Assembly (NCBI RefSeq): GCF_028596025.1 | Contig: NZ_CP117167.1 | Span: 3,968,001-4,032,000, forward strand | DNA: 64,000 bases | From: Mucilaginibacter jinjuensis | GTDB taxonomy: Bacteria > Bacteroidota > Bacteroidia > Sphingobacteriales > Sphingobacteriaceae | Reading direction: 5' to 3' | Shown here: piece by piece, positions 9,331 through 17,787 of the stretch | How the letters are laid out: each line of letters starts with the position of its first letter | Numbering within the stretch: position 1 is the stretch's first letter | Notes under the pieces: model-generated | Told to the model about the DNA's origin: nothing | What the model saw: only the letters and a program-made list of their open reading frames with translations | Database searches by the model: none | Program-made: the position numbers and the translations under genes

Positions 9331-10524
9331 ATGAACATTCACGAATATCAGGGCAAAGCCATTTTAAAAAGTTTTGGTGTCAGGGTACAAGAAGGCATAG
9401 TTGCCGATACCGTTGACCAGGCTGTTGAGGCGGCTAAAAAAATGAAAGAAGATTTCGGTTCAGACTGGGTGGTTGTTAAAGCCCAGATACATGCCGGCGG
9501 CCGCGGTAAAGGCGGTGGTGTTAAAGTAGCCAAGAACCTGGATGACGTTAGGGAAAAAGCTGGTAACATACTTGGTATGCAACTGGTTACCCCGCAAACT
9601 GGTCCCGAAGGTAAATTAGTAAGCAAAGTGCTGATTGCACAGGATGTTTACTACCCAGGCGAAAGCGAAACCAAAGAATTTTATATTTCTGTATTGCTTG
9701 ACCGTGCTAAAGGCCGTAACATTATCATGTACTCTACCGAAGGTGGTATGGACATTGAAGAAGTTGCACACAGCACTCCAGAGCTGATCTTTAAAGAAGA
9801 GATTGATCCTAAAGTTGGCTTACAGGCTTTCCAGGCCCGTAAAATTGCCTTTAACTTAGGTGTAAGCGGCGATGCTTTTAAAGAAATGGTGAAATTTATC
9901 ACTGCTTTATACAAAGCTTACGATGCTACCGACTCTTCTCAATTTGAGATTAACCCGGTGTTAAAAACATCTGACAATAAAATTTTAGCTGTTGATGCTA
10001 AAGTAAACATTGACGATAACGCATTATACCGCCATAAAGACTATGCAGACATGCGCGATACTGCTGAAGAAGACCCTACTGAGGTTGAAGCCAGCAAATC
10101 GAACCTTAACTATGTTAAGTTAGATGGTAACGTTGGCTGTATGGTTAACGGTGCCGGTTTAGCAATGGCTACCATGGATATTATCAAGATTGCCGGTGGC
10201 GAACCTGCTAACTTCTTAGACGTGGGCGGAACTGCTAACGCACAAACTGTTAAAGCTGGTTTTAACATCATTTTGCAAGATCCTAACGTTAAAGCTATCC
10301 TGATCAACATTTTCGGTGGTATTGTTCGTTGCGACCGTGTTGCTCAAGGTGTTATTGATGCTTATAACGAAATTGGCAATATCCCTGTTCCAATCATTGT
10401 ACGTTTACAAGGTACCAATGCTGAGGAAGGTAAAGCCTTGATTGATAACTCTGGCTTAAAAGTTTACTCTGCTATCTTATTAAAAGAAGCTGCAGACAGA
10501 GTTAAAGAAGTTTTAGCGCTTTAA
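9331..10524 (+). CDS. sucC: Succinate-CoA ligase (ADP-forming) beta subunit
   Basis: 397 residues, the usual length for SucC. It starts MNIHEYQGKAILKSFGV, carries an ATP-grasp domain (VVVKAQIHAGGRGKGGGVK) and ends with the CoA-ligase part containing GGIVRCDRVAQGV. With SucD it makes ATP from succinyl-CoA in the TCA cycle. sucD is not adjacent here, so the two subunits must be encoded separately. The gene is followed by two hairpins, the second a good intrinsic terminator. Confidence 0.96.
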   Translation: MNIHEYQGKAILKSFGVRVQEGIVADTVDQAVEAAKKMKEDFGSDWVVVKAQIHAGGRGKGGGVKVAKNLDDVREKAGNILGMQLVTPQTGPEGKLVSKVLIAQDVYYPGESETKEFYISVLLDRAKGRNIIMYSTEGGMDIEEVAHSTPELIFKEEIDPKVGLQAFQARKIAFNLGVSGDAFKEMVKFITALYKAYDATDSSQFEINPVLKTSDNKILAVDAKVNIDDNALYRHKDYADMRDTAEEDPTEVEASKSNLNYVKLDGNVGCMVNGAGLAMATMDIIKIAGGEPANFLDVGGTANAQTVKAGFNIILQDPNVKAILINIFGGIVRCDRVAQGVIDAYNEIGNIPVPIIVRLQGTNAEEGKALIDNSGLKVYSAILLKEAADRVKEVLAL

Positions 10525-10539
10525 TTAGATTCTACATCC

Positions 10540-10598
10540 GAGACACAAAGTATTGTGTCTCTACAATATTAAGAGGGAGCCAATGGTTCCCTTTTTTT
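10540..10598 (+). terminator. Terminator region of sucC (two hairpins)
   Basis: A perfect 9-bp stem GAGACACAA / TTGTGTCTC with a 4-nt loop (10540-10561) is followed by GGGAGCC / GGTTCCC (10575-10591; one G-U pair, 3-nt loop) and a T7 tract. The second hairpin has the classic form of an intrinsic terminator. Confidence 0.75.
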
Positions 10599-10604
10599 GT
10601 TAGT

Positions 10605-10741
10605 AGCGTTGCAAACGCTAAGAAGTGTTAAGCACGCGATGCAATCGCGCGCAAGGATTCTAAGCAAACTAAGGCTCTTCTCCCGCTCCTCTCGCGCGCG
10701 ATTGCATCGCGTGCGCAATACTTCACGGCGTTTGCAACGCC
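10605..10741. repeat. Long imperfect palindrome (about 137 bp)
   Basis: The left arm (from AGCGTTGCAAACGCT) and the right arm (ending GGCGTTTGCAACGCC) pair over nearly 50 bp each, including the mirrored words ACGCGATGCAATCGCGCGC and its complement. The centre is about 40 nt of C/T-rich sequence. Each arm also contains smaller palindromes. It lies between the sucC terminator and the micropeptide array. Open frames on both strands here come from the palindrome and are not genes. The remainder up to 10934 is A/T-rich, with a small TTCCCC / GGGGAA hairpin at 10781-10804. Confidence 0.75.
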
Positions 10742-10934
10742 ACGCCGTGCAAGTAACAATTTCCCCATTTCCACAACTTTTTCCCCGGTTTTTCTTTTGG
10801 GGAAATATTCCACAGTAAATAAAAATGGCCTTTAAAGTTATTTAGAGCCCATTTTAAAGTCCTATTCACCATCGGCACAGGCTTTGCCTTAACCTATACA
10901 TCAAACATTATTAAAACATTTAAAACATAAAATC

Positions 10935-11027
10935 ATGAACACTTCAATCGTAATCGCAGGTATCGTAGCACAAGCAGCTCCATTATTTTTAGTAGTTAAA
11001 ACTATCGCAGCTAAATTCAATAACTAA
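10935..11027 (+). CDS. Tandem micropeptide 1 (30 residues, hydrophobic)
   Basis: ATG to TAA encodes 30 residues starting MNTSIVIAG and ending AAKFNN. A hydrophobic stretch (residues 5-26) is interrupted by Gln13 and Pro16; Lys22 and Lys27 give the C-terminal part a positive charge. It is one of three tandem paralogues sharing the core (I/V)IAGIVAQAAPLF. The start follows an A-rich leader (AAAACATAAAATC), as usual in Bacteroidota. It might be a small inner-membrane protein, a type I toxin-like peptide or a leaderless secreted amphipathic peptide; the sequence does not decide. Confidence 0.72.
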   Translation: MNTSIVIAGIVAQAAPLFLVVKTIAAKFNN

Positions 11028-11082
11028 GCTTTAAACCTTTTCAATTATCAACCACTCTATATATCATAAAACATTAGAAACC

Positions 11083-11175
11083 ATGAATACTTCAATCATC
11101 ATCGCAGGCATCGTAGCACAAGCAGCTCCTTTATTCTTCATCGTTAAAATCATTGCCGCTAAATTGAATAACTAA
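11083..11175 (+). CDS. Tandem micropeptide 2 (30 residues, hydrophobic)
   Basis: The second paralogue lies 55 bp after the first stop, with its own A-rich leader (AAAACATTAGAAACC). It shares MNTSI, IAGIVAQAAPLF, VK, IAAK and the NN end with copy 1. Residues 7-25 (IAGIVAQAAPLFFIVKIIA) are identical to copy 3, yet 10 of those 19 codons differ, all synonymously. That is direct evidence that the peptide is translated and under purifying selection. The changes from copy 1 in the membrane stretch are conservative (Val/Ile, Leu/Phe) apart from Thr23 to Ile. Confidence 0.75.
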   Translation: MNTSIIIAGIVAQAAPLFFIVKIIAAKLNN

Positions 11176-11216
11176 TAAAACCGAAATCAATCATTCACAA
11201 TTAAATTTTAGAAATC

Positions 11217-11306
11217 ATGAATCACGCAATTGTAATCGCAGGTATCGTAGCTCAGGCAGCTCCTTTGTTTTTTATTGTTAAGATTATTGCAATAAGACTT
11301 AAATAG
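11217..11306 (+). CDS. Tandem micropeptide 3 (29 residues, hydrophobic)
   Basis: The third paralogue lies 41 bp after the second stop, after the leader AATTTTAGAAATC. It starts MNHAIVIAG and ends IAIRLK with a TAG stop. The N-terminal Thr-Ser of the other two copies is His-Ala here and the C terminus carries Arg and Lys instead of Lys-Phe/Leu-Asn-Asn, so the ends vary while the core is fixed. An inverted-repeat element follows within 12 bp and closes the array. Confidence 0.74.
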   Translation: MNHAIVIAGIVAQAAPLFFIVKIIAIRLK

Positions 11307-11317
11307 TACTACGACAC

Positions 11318-11437
11318 GTCATGCTGTCCCGATAGCTATCGGGATTATTTCAGCAGCCCACATGCTGAGCGAACCATGCAAGTTATATACCTGTCCTGTG
11401 GGATCCCGATCCCAACGATAGTCGGGACAGGATGAGG
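11318..11437. repeat. Palindromic intergenic element after the micropeptide array
   Basis: The outer arms (GTCATGCTGTCCCGA at the left, TCGGGACAGGATGAG at the right) pair across about 120 bp. The left arm contains the perfect palindrome CCCGATAGCTATCGGG (11328-11343), which may also act as the transcript end for the upstream peptides. It resembles other dispersed palindromic spacers of this genome in form but not in sequence. Confidence 0.6.
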
Positions 11438-11451
11438 ATCGGATAAACTAA

Positions 11452-13083
11452 TCAACCATTAACCTGGTTAACAACCACACTCCCAACCTTACTATAATCG
11501 GGTACAAAAGTATCCTCGCTGCTTAGGGCCATATCGAGCTCAAATTGTGCCGGATAAGGGGTTTGCAATAAACTACCTATCGGGATATAAGGAAACAACT
11601 CCGCATAAGTCTGGATCTGATTGGGGCTTATCCTTCGGTAAATATACGCACGGTGCAAATCGCAAGGCGTACGCAGGCCACCGGCACCAATCATCTGCAC
11701 CGCACTGGCCACCGTCTCCTTCTGAAAATTGGCTACACGCACTTTCTTATCATCCACAACCAGGCCCTTCATTAAACTTTTATCTTGTGTGGCAACTCCG
11801 GTTGGGCAAGTATTTTTATTGCACTCCAAGGCCTGTATACAACCCAGGGCAAACATCATTCCGCGGGCACTGTTGCACATATCGGCACCGAGTGCAAAAT
11901 TCTTCACCAGATCAAACCCTGTCGCTACTTTGCCTGAAGCTATAACTTTAATATGTTTCTTTAAATCAAACCCGGTTAAGGCATCGTACACAAAAGCCAA
12001 AGCTTCGCGCAACGGCATACCTACCGAGTTGGCAAACTCTAAGGGTGCGGCACCTGTACCACCCTCGCCCCCATCAACCGTAATATGATCGGGGTAAATA
12101 CCTGTTTTCACAATGGCTTTACAAATGGCCAAAAATTCACTCTTATGGCCAACGCACAATTTAAAGCCTACAGGTTTACCGCCCGATAATTCGCGCAGTT
12201 TTTGGATAAAGTGCATCATTTCTATTGGTGTTCTGAATGCTGTATGCCCCGGAGGCGATACCACATCCTGCCCCATCTCTACCAATCTGATCCTGGCAAT
12301 TTCGGATGTAACTTTTGCGGCGGGTAATATACCACCATGACCAGGCTTTGCACCTTGCGATAACTTAATCTCTATCAGCTTTACCTGCGGTTTGGCAGCA
12401 CGTTCGGCAAAGGCATCGTAATCAAACGTACCATCCTTATGGCGGCAGCTGAAATAGCCGGTGCCTATCTGCCAGATAATATCACCGCCCGGTTCGAGGT
12501 GATGGTCGCTCAAACCGCCTTCGCCTGTGTTATGGGCAAAGCCGCCAATCTTAGCGCCGCCGTTTAAAGCCAGTATGGCGTTTTCGCTTAACGAACCAAA
12601 ACTCATGGCCGAAATATTGTATACACTGGCCGAGTAAGGCTGCGTACACTGCGGCCCACCGATCAGTACACGTGGCGCGCTATTTAGCTCTTTATGATCT
12701 ATGGCCGCAATGCTATGGTTTAACCATTCGTAACCATTCTGATAAACATCCAACTCGGTGCCGAATGGACTGGTATCATCAACCTTTTTAGCGCGCTGGT
12801 AAATTACACTGCGGCTCTGGCGGTTAAAGGGTGTGCCATCTGTATCGCTTTCTACAAAATATTGGTAAACCTTTGGTCGAAGCTCTTCGGCCAGGAACCT
12901 GAAATGCCCGAATACCGGGAAGTTACGCACGATACTATGTTTCTGCTGAAGCAGATCATACACTCCTATTAATATTATAGGGCCGATGATAACGAACGAC
13001 CATACAGCCGGTTTCCACAAAATAGTCCATCCGGCTAAAACAAGCAGGATTATGATTGATGATACAATGAATAGCTTCCTCAT
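11452..13083 (-). CDS. FMN-binding glutamate synthase family protein, membrane-anchored
   Basis: 543 residues. Two hydrophobic segments in the first ~50 residues anchor the protein; the rest is the glutamate-synthase FMN/Fe-S barrel domain. Seen are SFGSLSENAILALNGGA, HTGEGG-like NTGEGGLSDHH, AKPGHGG, VDGGEGGTGAAP and a Cys cluster C-x5-C-x4-C in the segment ending CPTGVATQ that would bind the 3Fe-4S cluster. The glutaminase domain of true GltB is missing, so this is the stand-alone GltB2-like family, whose substrate is not settled. Monocistronic. Confidence 0.85.
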   Translation of the reverse strand: MRKLFIVSSIIILLVLAGWTILWKPAVWSFVIIGPIILIGVYDLLQQKHSIVRNFPVFGHFRFLAEELRPKVYQYFVESDTDGTPFNRQSRSVIYQRAKKVDDTSPFGTELDVYQNGYEWLNHSIAAIDHKELNSAPRVLIGGPQCTQPYSASVYNISAMSFGSLSENAILALNGGAKIGGFAHNTGEGGLSDHHLEPGGDIIWQIGTGYFSCRHKDGTFDYDAFAERAAKPQVKLIEIKLSQGAKPGHGGILPAAKVTSEIARIRLVEMGQDVVSPPGHTAFRTPIEMMHFIQKLRELSGGKPVGFKLCVGHKSEFLAICKAIVKTGIYPDHITVDGGEGGTGAAPLEFANSVGMPLREALAFVYDALTGFDLKKHIKVIASGKVATGFDLVKNFALGADMCNSARGMMFALGCIQALECNKNTCPTGVATQDKSLMKGLVVDDKKVRVANFQKETVASAVQMIGAGGLRTPCDLHRAYIYRRISPNQIQTYAELFPYIPIGSLLQTPYPAQFELDMALSSEDTFVPDYSKVGSVVVNQVNG

Positions 13084-13226
13084 GGGTTACAGATATTTAA
13101 CAAATTAAAGCAACAAAAATCACATAAATGAGTTAGTAAGTTCACAAAGCAATCAGTATTTTGAATTGATTTGTTTACGCAGTGTAAATTAGCATTATTA
13201 ATAATACATGTTTAAACATATAATCA

Positions 13227-13234
13227 TATATTTG
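13227..13234 (+). promoter_or_regulatory. Candidate -7 promoter box of the YceI gene
   Basis: TATATTTG matches the Bacteroidota TAnnTTTG word exactly and lies 25 bp before the ATG. A perfect palindrome ATGTTTAAACAT just upstream (13208-13219) could be an operator. No clear -33 box is visible. Confidence 0.45.
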
Positions 13235-13258
13235 ATTCAATAAAACAATCATATTACC

Positions 13259-13795
13259 ATGGCAACAGAAACAAAATGGGTTTTAGACCCAATGCACTCA
13301 GAGGTTCAGTTTAAAGTTAAACACCTTGTAATTTCTACAGTAACTGGTTTCTTCAAATCATTTGAAGGTGAAGTTTTAACTGAAAGCGATGATTTCCAGG
13401 ATTCAAAAATCGACTTTTCTTTAGATGTAGCAAGTATTGATACTACTCAAGAAGCACGCGACCAACATTTAGCTGGCCCAGATTTCTTTGATGCTGCTAC
13501 TTATCCAAAAATCTCTTTCAAATCAACTTCATTGAAAAAAGTTGACGACAGCGATTACGAACTGGTTGGCGATTTAACCATTAAAGGCATTACTAACTCT
13601 GTAAAATTAAACGTTGAATTTGGTGGTACTGCTACTGATTTTTACGGTAACACTAAAGCAGGTTTCGAAATCACTGGTAAAATTAACCGTAAAGAGTTTG
13701 GTTTAACCTGGGAAGGTATCACCGAAGCAGGCGCTATCGTTGTAGGCGAAGACATTAAACTGATCATCAATGCTCAGTTTGCTAAACAAGCTTAA
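13259..13795 (+). CDS. YceI family protein
   Basis: 178 residues with the lipocalin-like YceI fold: WVLDPMHSEVQFKVKHLVISTVTGFF at the start, FKSTSLKKVDDSDYELVGDLTIKGIT in the middle and REFGLTW near the end. Family members bind isoprenoid-type lipids in a beta-barrel. No signal peptide is present, so this member should be cytoplasmic. Codon use is strongly biased (GGT, AAA, ACT), which suggests high expression. It is a single gene with its own promoter candidate and a perfect terminator. Confidence 0.92.
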   Translation: MATETKWVLDPMHSEVQFKVKHLVISTVTGFFKSFEGEVLTESDDFQDSKIDFSLDVASIDTTQEARDQHLAGPDFFDAATYPKISFKSTSLKKVDDSDYELVGDLTIKGITNSVKLNVEFGGTATDFYGNTKAGFEITGKINRKEFGLTWEGITEAGAIVVGEDIKLIINAQFAKQA

Positions 13796-13812
13796 TTATA
13801 ATATTTAATAGC

Positions 13813-13848
13813 AAAAAAGGCCTGGCAATAATTTGCCAGGCCTTTTTT
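13813..13848. terminator. Bidirectional terminator after YceI
   Basis: A perfect 16-bp stem (AAAAAAGGCCTGGCAA and its complement) with a 4-nt TAAT loop lies between the convergent YceI gene and the PAS-domain gene; it has T6 on either strand. Confidence 0.85.
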
Positions 13849-13854
13849 GCTATT

Positions 13855-15054
13855 CTAGTTCTCCAACTCTGTATCTATCCTGCCCGCAATATCTTTCACC
13901 ATGCTATCTAAATTAATGGCACAGGTGTTAATCATTTTGATAATGTTGTCTTTCTCTTCCTGCGTATGCGCTTCGTTGTAAAGATTAAATAAACCTAAAA
14001 TAGAAGCCACGGGGCCGCGTATCTCGTGCGAGTTTACCCAGGCTATATCCTGCAACATTTTGTTTTGCTGTTCAATCCTGCTCTCACGCTCCCTTTGGTC
14101 GGTAATATCCTGTAACGATCCCACCACGCGATAAGGCTTGCCATCTGCATATTCTAAACGGGCTACATGATGGATGTAGCGGGTTTGCCCATCATGCAAC
14201 CTGATACGATGTGTAACATCAAAGCCCTTCCCTGTCCTTATCAATGTTTCCGAAGCTTCTATCATAGCAGGCCTGTCTTCGGGGTAAATGTGCGCCAGGT
14301 ATACATCAAACAAGTTCTCATTGGGTTGCGGAATATGGTCGGTGATCTTATACACCTCGTCCGACCATTCCAATCGTTTTTCATCCAGATAAAACATCCA
14401 ACCGCCTAATTTGGCGAGCAATTGGGTATCGCTTAGCCTTCGTTTTTCATCCTGCAGCTTGCGGTTCAGCATTTTTAACTCTTTTTCATAAGCTACCTTC
14501 TCTGTAATATCCTTGGCTATTACCATGATGTAAGGCTTGTTATTAATAATGAGTTTCTGCGAATTAACATTCACATGCAGGCGTGTACCATCAGCCTTAA
14601 GATGAGTCCATTCCGAGGAAGTAAGGCTATCTATACGGATCTTATTAATAGCCTCCAAAGCCTTAGGGATATCTTCGGCAGGGCGAATATCCAATGTTGT
14701 TTTCTGCAGAAATTCTTCTTCGGAATAACCATAAATTTTAACTGCTGCTGAATTAACAGATACAAATTTCAAGGTGGTTAAATCGTAGATCCACATAGGG
14801 AGCGGATTACCCTCATACATGGTACGGTATTTCTTTTCACTTTCTTTAAGGCGCATTTCGTCAACCTTAATTAGTTTATAGAATAGCAGTCCGGTCATTA
14901 CAACAAAAAAGTACCCCTTGCAGCTGCTTAAAAGCAAAAGTGTTAATTTAGGCACACCGGCCTCCAGTAAAAAAAGCGCTTTATCGCTAAGTGTTATCCA
15001 TAAAACACTTAATGCAACGTAAATAATGCAAATACGTAAAGCACCAAACTTCAT
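13855..15054 (-). CDS. PAS-PAS-HisKA membrane protein without a kinase ATPase domain
   Basis: 399 residues: two N-terminal membrane segments (about 5-27 and 37-60), a first PAS domain (about 70-190), a second PAS/PAC domain (about 215-330, HRIRLHDGQTRYIHHVAR) and a dimerisation/phosphoacceptor helix with H343 in SHEIRGPVASILG. It ends about 55 residues after that His, so no HATPase domain with N, G1 and G2 boxes is present and it cannot phosphorylate itself alone. It may be a receiver or adaptor for another kinase. No frame remnant of an ATPase domain is visible downstream; a terminator follows directly. Confidence 0.82.
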   Translation of the reverse strand: MKFGALRICIIYVALSVLWITLSDKALFLLEAGVPKLTLLLLSSCKGYFFVVMTGLLFYKLIKVDEMRLKESEKKYRTMYEGNPLPMWIYDLTTLKFVSVNSAAVKIYGYSEEEFLQKTTLDIRPAEDIPKALEAINKIRIDSLTSSEWTHLKADGTRLHVNVNSQKLIINNKPYIMVIAKDITEKVAYEKELKMLNRKLQDEKRRLSDTQLLAKLGGWMFYLDEKRLEWSDEVYKITDHIPQPNENLFDVYLAHIYPEDRPAMIEASETLIRTGKGFDVTHRIRLHDGQTRYIHHVARLEYADGKPYRVVGSLQDITDQRERESRIEQQNKMLQDIAWVNSHEIRGPVASILGLFNLYNEAHTQEEKDNIIKMINTCAINLDSMVKDIAGRIDTELEN

Positions 15055-15249
15055 GCGCGAACTCCCTATCTGTGGTTTATATTGGTTTATAAAATTGGTA
15101 TTTGGCTATACAATGTAAGCATATTATTAAACAACTATTAACAAACTATGTGTTGATTATCAGCAGAAAATAGAATAATAATATAAAATGCATTATTTAG
15201 CGGCTGCATACTTTTTAAAACCAATTGTTTTTATGTTTGCTTTAATATT

Positions 15250-15870
15250 ATGCTGATTAAAATCTACCCCGAAAACCCTAACCCTAAAGCCATTGAACAG
15301 GTTGTTGATGTATTGCGCAAGGGTGGAGTAATCATATACCCTACCGATACCGTTTATGGTTTGGGCTGCGATATTACCAACCATCGAGCCATCGAAAAAA
15401 TTTGCCGCATCCGTAACATTAAACCCGAGAAGGCTAATTTTTCTTTCGTATGTTATGACTTGAGTAATATTGCCGATTATACCAAACCCATCGATAATAC
15501 TTGTTTCCGCGTGTTGAAGAAGGCGCTGCCCGGCCCGTTCACGTTTATATTCAACGCCAGCCATAACGTACCTAAACTGCTAAGCAGCAACAAAAAAACG
15601 GTGGGTATCCGTGTGCCTGATAATGATATTGCCCGCGAAATTGTAAAGGTTTTAGGCAACCCGATAGTATCAGCCTCTATCCACGATGATGATGATATTA
15701 TTGAATACTCCACCGACCCGGAACTGATCCATGAGAAGTACGAAGATTTGGTTGACCTGGTAATTGACGGCGGATATGGTGGCAACATTGCATCAACGGT
15801 TGTTGATTGTACCTCCGGCGAGTTTGAAGTGCTGCGTGAAGGTAAAGGAGATTTGGAGATGTACCTGTAA
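15250..15870 (+). CDS. Sua5/YciO/YrdC family protein (threonylcarbamoyl-AMP synthase-like)
   Basis: 206 residues, a single YrdC domain. Seen are the N-terminal GGVIIYPTDTVYGLGCD, the LPGPFTFI motif and VGIRVPDN. Family members make threonylcarbamoyl-AMP for the t6A37 modification of tRNA; YciO-type paralogues look similar, and lack of the C-terminal Sua5 domain leaves both options. The ATG follows an A/T-rich 195-bp divergent region shared with the PAS protein gene. Confidence 0.85.
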   Translation: MLIKIYPENPNPKAIEQVVDVLRKGGVIIYPTDTVYGLGCDITNHRAIEKICRIRNIKPEKANFSFVCYDLSNIADYTKPIDNTCFRVLKKALPGPFTFIFNASHNVPKLLSSNKKTVGIRVPDNDIAREIVKVLGNPIVSASIHDDDDIIEYSTDPELIHEKYEDLVDLVIDGGYGGNIASTVVDCTSGEFEVLREGKGDLEMYL

Positions 15871-15872
15871 GA

Positions 15873-16036
15873 GAGAAGCAGGAAACAAGAGACAAGAAAC
15901 AAGACTTTGTGCGTTAAGGATAGAAGCGGATACCGGCTTGTGATTAAGGCCTGTGCAGTATGAGCGGATAGCCTGACCCGTAGGTGGACGCCCATATTAA
16001 GAGAAGCAAGAAACGAGAACCAAGAAACAAGACTTT
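15873..16036. repeat. 36-bp imperfect direct repeats flanking a ~92-bp conserved-looking element
   Basis: Copies at 15873-15908 and 16001-16036 both start GAGAAGCA and end CAAGAAACAAGACTTT and match at 32 of 36 positions. Between them is a G/C-richer segment containing AGCGGATA twice (15925 and 15963) and ending GGTGGACGCCCA. It has no reading frame of note. It could be a small mobile or structured element. Part of the 453-bp gap 15871-16323. Confidence 0.55.
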
Positions 16037-16092
16037 AACTATCTCGTTATTGCTGTAGAAGAAATCCCCGACCGACAAGGCCGCTCTGTATA

Positions 16093-16123
16093 GTTCGCGA
16101 TTGCTTCGTACCTCGCAATGACG
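16093..16123. repeat. Half of a dispersed REP-like element
   Basis: These 31 bases are the exact reverse complement of 63090-63120, the left arm of a full palindrome at 63090-63171. Here only one arm is present. The sequence from 16124 to 16323 is A/T-rich upstream region of the MFS gene with no feature I can support. Confidence 0.8.
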
Positions 16124-16323
16124 TACCGTTTAACTTGTACAAAATATTTCGTTAATTCATAAATTCAGTTAATTCTGATTCAAGACATTCCTCCGGCGTA
16201 ACATTATTCTGCGTCTCACGCCATAATACTGTAATCTATCCACATCATTTTCGCATTTCGCAATATTTCAGTACTTTTCACCATTAATTTACACTGTAAT
16301 AATTTGTTTTAAACCCGTGCTGT

Positions 16324-17583
16324 ATGAATATTAAGTTTCGCTTAATAGTAATGAACTTTCTGCAATTTTTTGTCTGGGGATCGTGGTTGCTCACTATTGG
16401 CAATTACTGGTTCACTAACAATTTGGGTACGGGGACACAATTTGGCGCCATCTTCTCTACCATGGGTATTTCGGCCATATTTATGCCTGCCCTTACTGGT
16501 ATTATTGCTGATAAATACATTAACGCCGAAAAGCTATATGGCATTTGCCACATTTTAGGTGGCCTGGTTTTATGCAGCATCCCGCTGATTAAAGATCCCG
16601 TTATATTTTTCTGGGCCATGTTGCTTAACATGATATTTTACATGCCAACCCTATCATTATCAATAACGGTTGCTTATTCTGCTTTAAAAAATGCAGGTCA
16701 TGATGTGGTAAAAGTATACCCACCTATCCGCACCTGGGGTACTGTAGGTTTTATTGTGGCTTTGTGGACAGTTACACTTACCAATAACGAAACATCTTCT
16801 AACCAGTTTTACATTGCAGCCGCGGTGGCTTTTGCACTTGGGATTTACGCTTTCAGCTTACCTAAGTGCCCGCCATTATTAAATAAAAATACTTCAAAAT
16901 CACTTGTAGATCAACTGGGTTTAAAGGCCTTTACCTTATTTAAAACTCCTAAGTTTGCTATATTCTTTGCTTTCTCTATGTTATTGGGCGCTGCTTTACA
17001 GTTAACTAATGCTTATGGCGATGCTTATATCGGTGAGTTTAAAACAGTAACCGCTTACCAGGCAACCTTTGCAGTAAAGCACCCGGCATTTATTATGTCG
17101 ATCTCGCAAATGTCTGAGACGCTGTTTATCTTAACCATCCCGTTCTTTCTGCGCAAATTTGGTATCAAGAATGTAATGCTGTTCAGCATGCTGGCCTGGG
17201 TATTACGTTTTGGCTTATTTGCATTTGGTAACCCGGCAGATGGGTTGTGGATGATCATTCTTTCATGCATTGTTTACGGCATGGCGTTCGACTTCTTTAA
17301 TATCTCCGGTTCACTATTTGTTGAAACGCAAACCACGCCCGAGATTAGAGGTAGCGCCCAAGGTTTGTTTATGATGATGGTAAACGGCTTTGGCGCACTA
17401 TTTGGTAGTTTGGCAAGTGGTGTAATTATCGATAAGTTTTTTACCCTGGCCGATCATAGCCGCAACTGGCATGGTATCTGGCTAACATTTGCGGCTTACG
17501 CCCTTGTTATTGCTGTTATATTTCCGTTTGTATTTAGGTATAAACACAATGCGGCACTTAAGCATGCCATACAACATGCGTAA
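16324..17583 (+). CDS. MFS transporter, nucleoside permease (NupG-like) family
   Basis: 419 residues with about 12 membrane segments. The start (FLQFFVWGSWLLTIGNYWF) and the stretches GIIADKYINAEKL and RTWGTVGFIVALW match the nucleoside:H+ symporter branch of the major facilitator superfamily. Likely role: proton-driven nucleoside uptake across the inner membrane. It is a single gene with its own terminator. The exact substrate is inferred from family. Confidence 0.85.
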   Translation: MNIKFRLIVMNFLQFFVWGSWLLTIGNYWFTNNLGTGTQFGAIFSTMGISAIFMPALTGIIADKYINAEKLYGICHILGGLVLCSIPLIKDPVIFFWAMLLNMIFYMPTLSLSITVAYSALKNAGHDVVKVYPPIRTWGTVGFIVALWTVTLTNNETSSNQFYIAAAVAFALGIYAFSLPKCPPLLNKNTSKSLVDQLGLKAFTLFKTPKFAIFFAFSMLLGAALQLTNAYGDAYIGEFKTVTAYQATFAVKHPAFIMSISQMSETLFILTIPFFLRKFGIKNVMLFSMLAWVLRFGLFAFGNPADGLWMIILSCIVYGMAFDFFNISGSLFVETQTTPEIRGSAQGLFMMMVNGFGALFGSLASGVIIDKFFTLADHSRNWHGIWLTFAAYALVIAVIFPFVFRYKHNAALKHAIQHA

Positions 17584-17600
17584 AGCATAAAATCAATAAT

Positions 17601-17638
17601 ACAAAAGCCCATTCGATATTATCCGGATGGGCTTTTGT
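17601..17638 (+). terminator. Terminator of the MFS gene
   Basis: A 12-bp stem ACAAAAGCCCAT / ATGGGCTTTTGT starts 18 bp after the stop codon; the right arm carries the T-run. Confidence 0.7.
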
Positions 17639-17787
17639 GTTTTTGGAGATTGATTATTGCAATGTTTAACTTATTATTTTGTGTTTTTTATAAAAGCAGC
17701 AGGCATTTTTCCTATTTTTAGTGGCACACACATTTTAATAAACATAAGCACCTTATCCCCATGTATTAATGGGAAGCAATTTTAATT

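Noticed and set aside
10597..10818. Overlapping open frames of 60-70 codons on both strands between sucC and the micropeptides
   Set aside because: They arise from the long palindrome at 10605-10741; codon pattern is Arg/Ala-rich from repeat sequence only.
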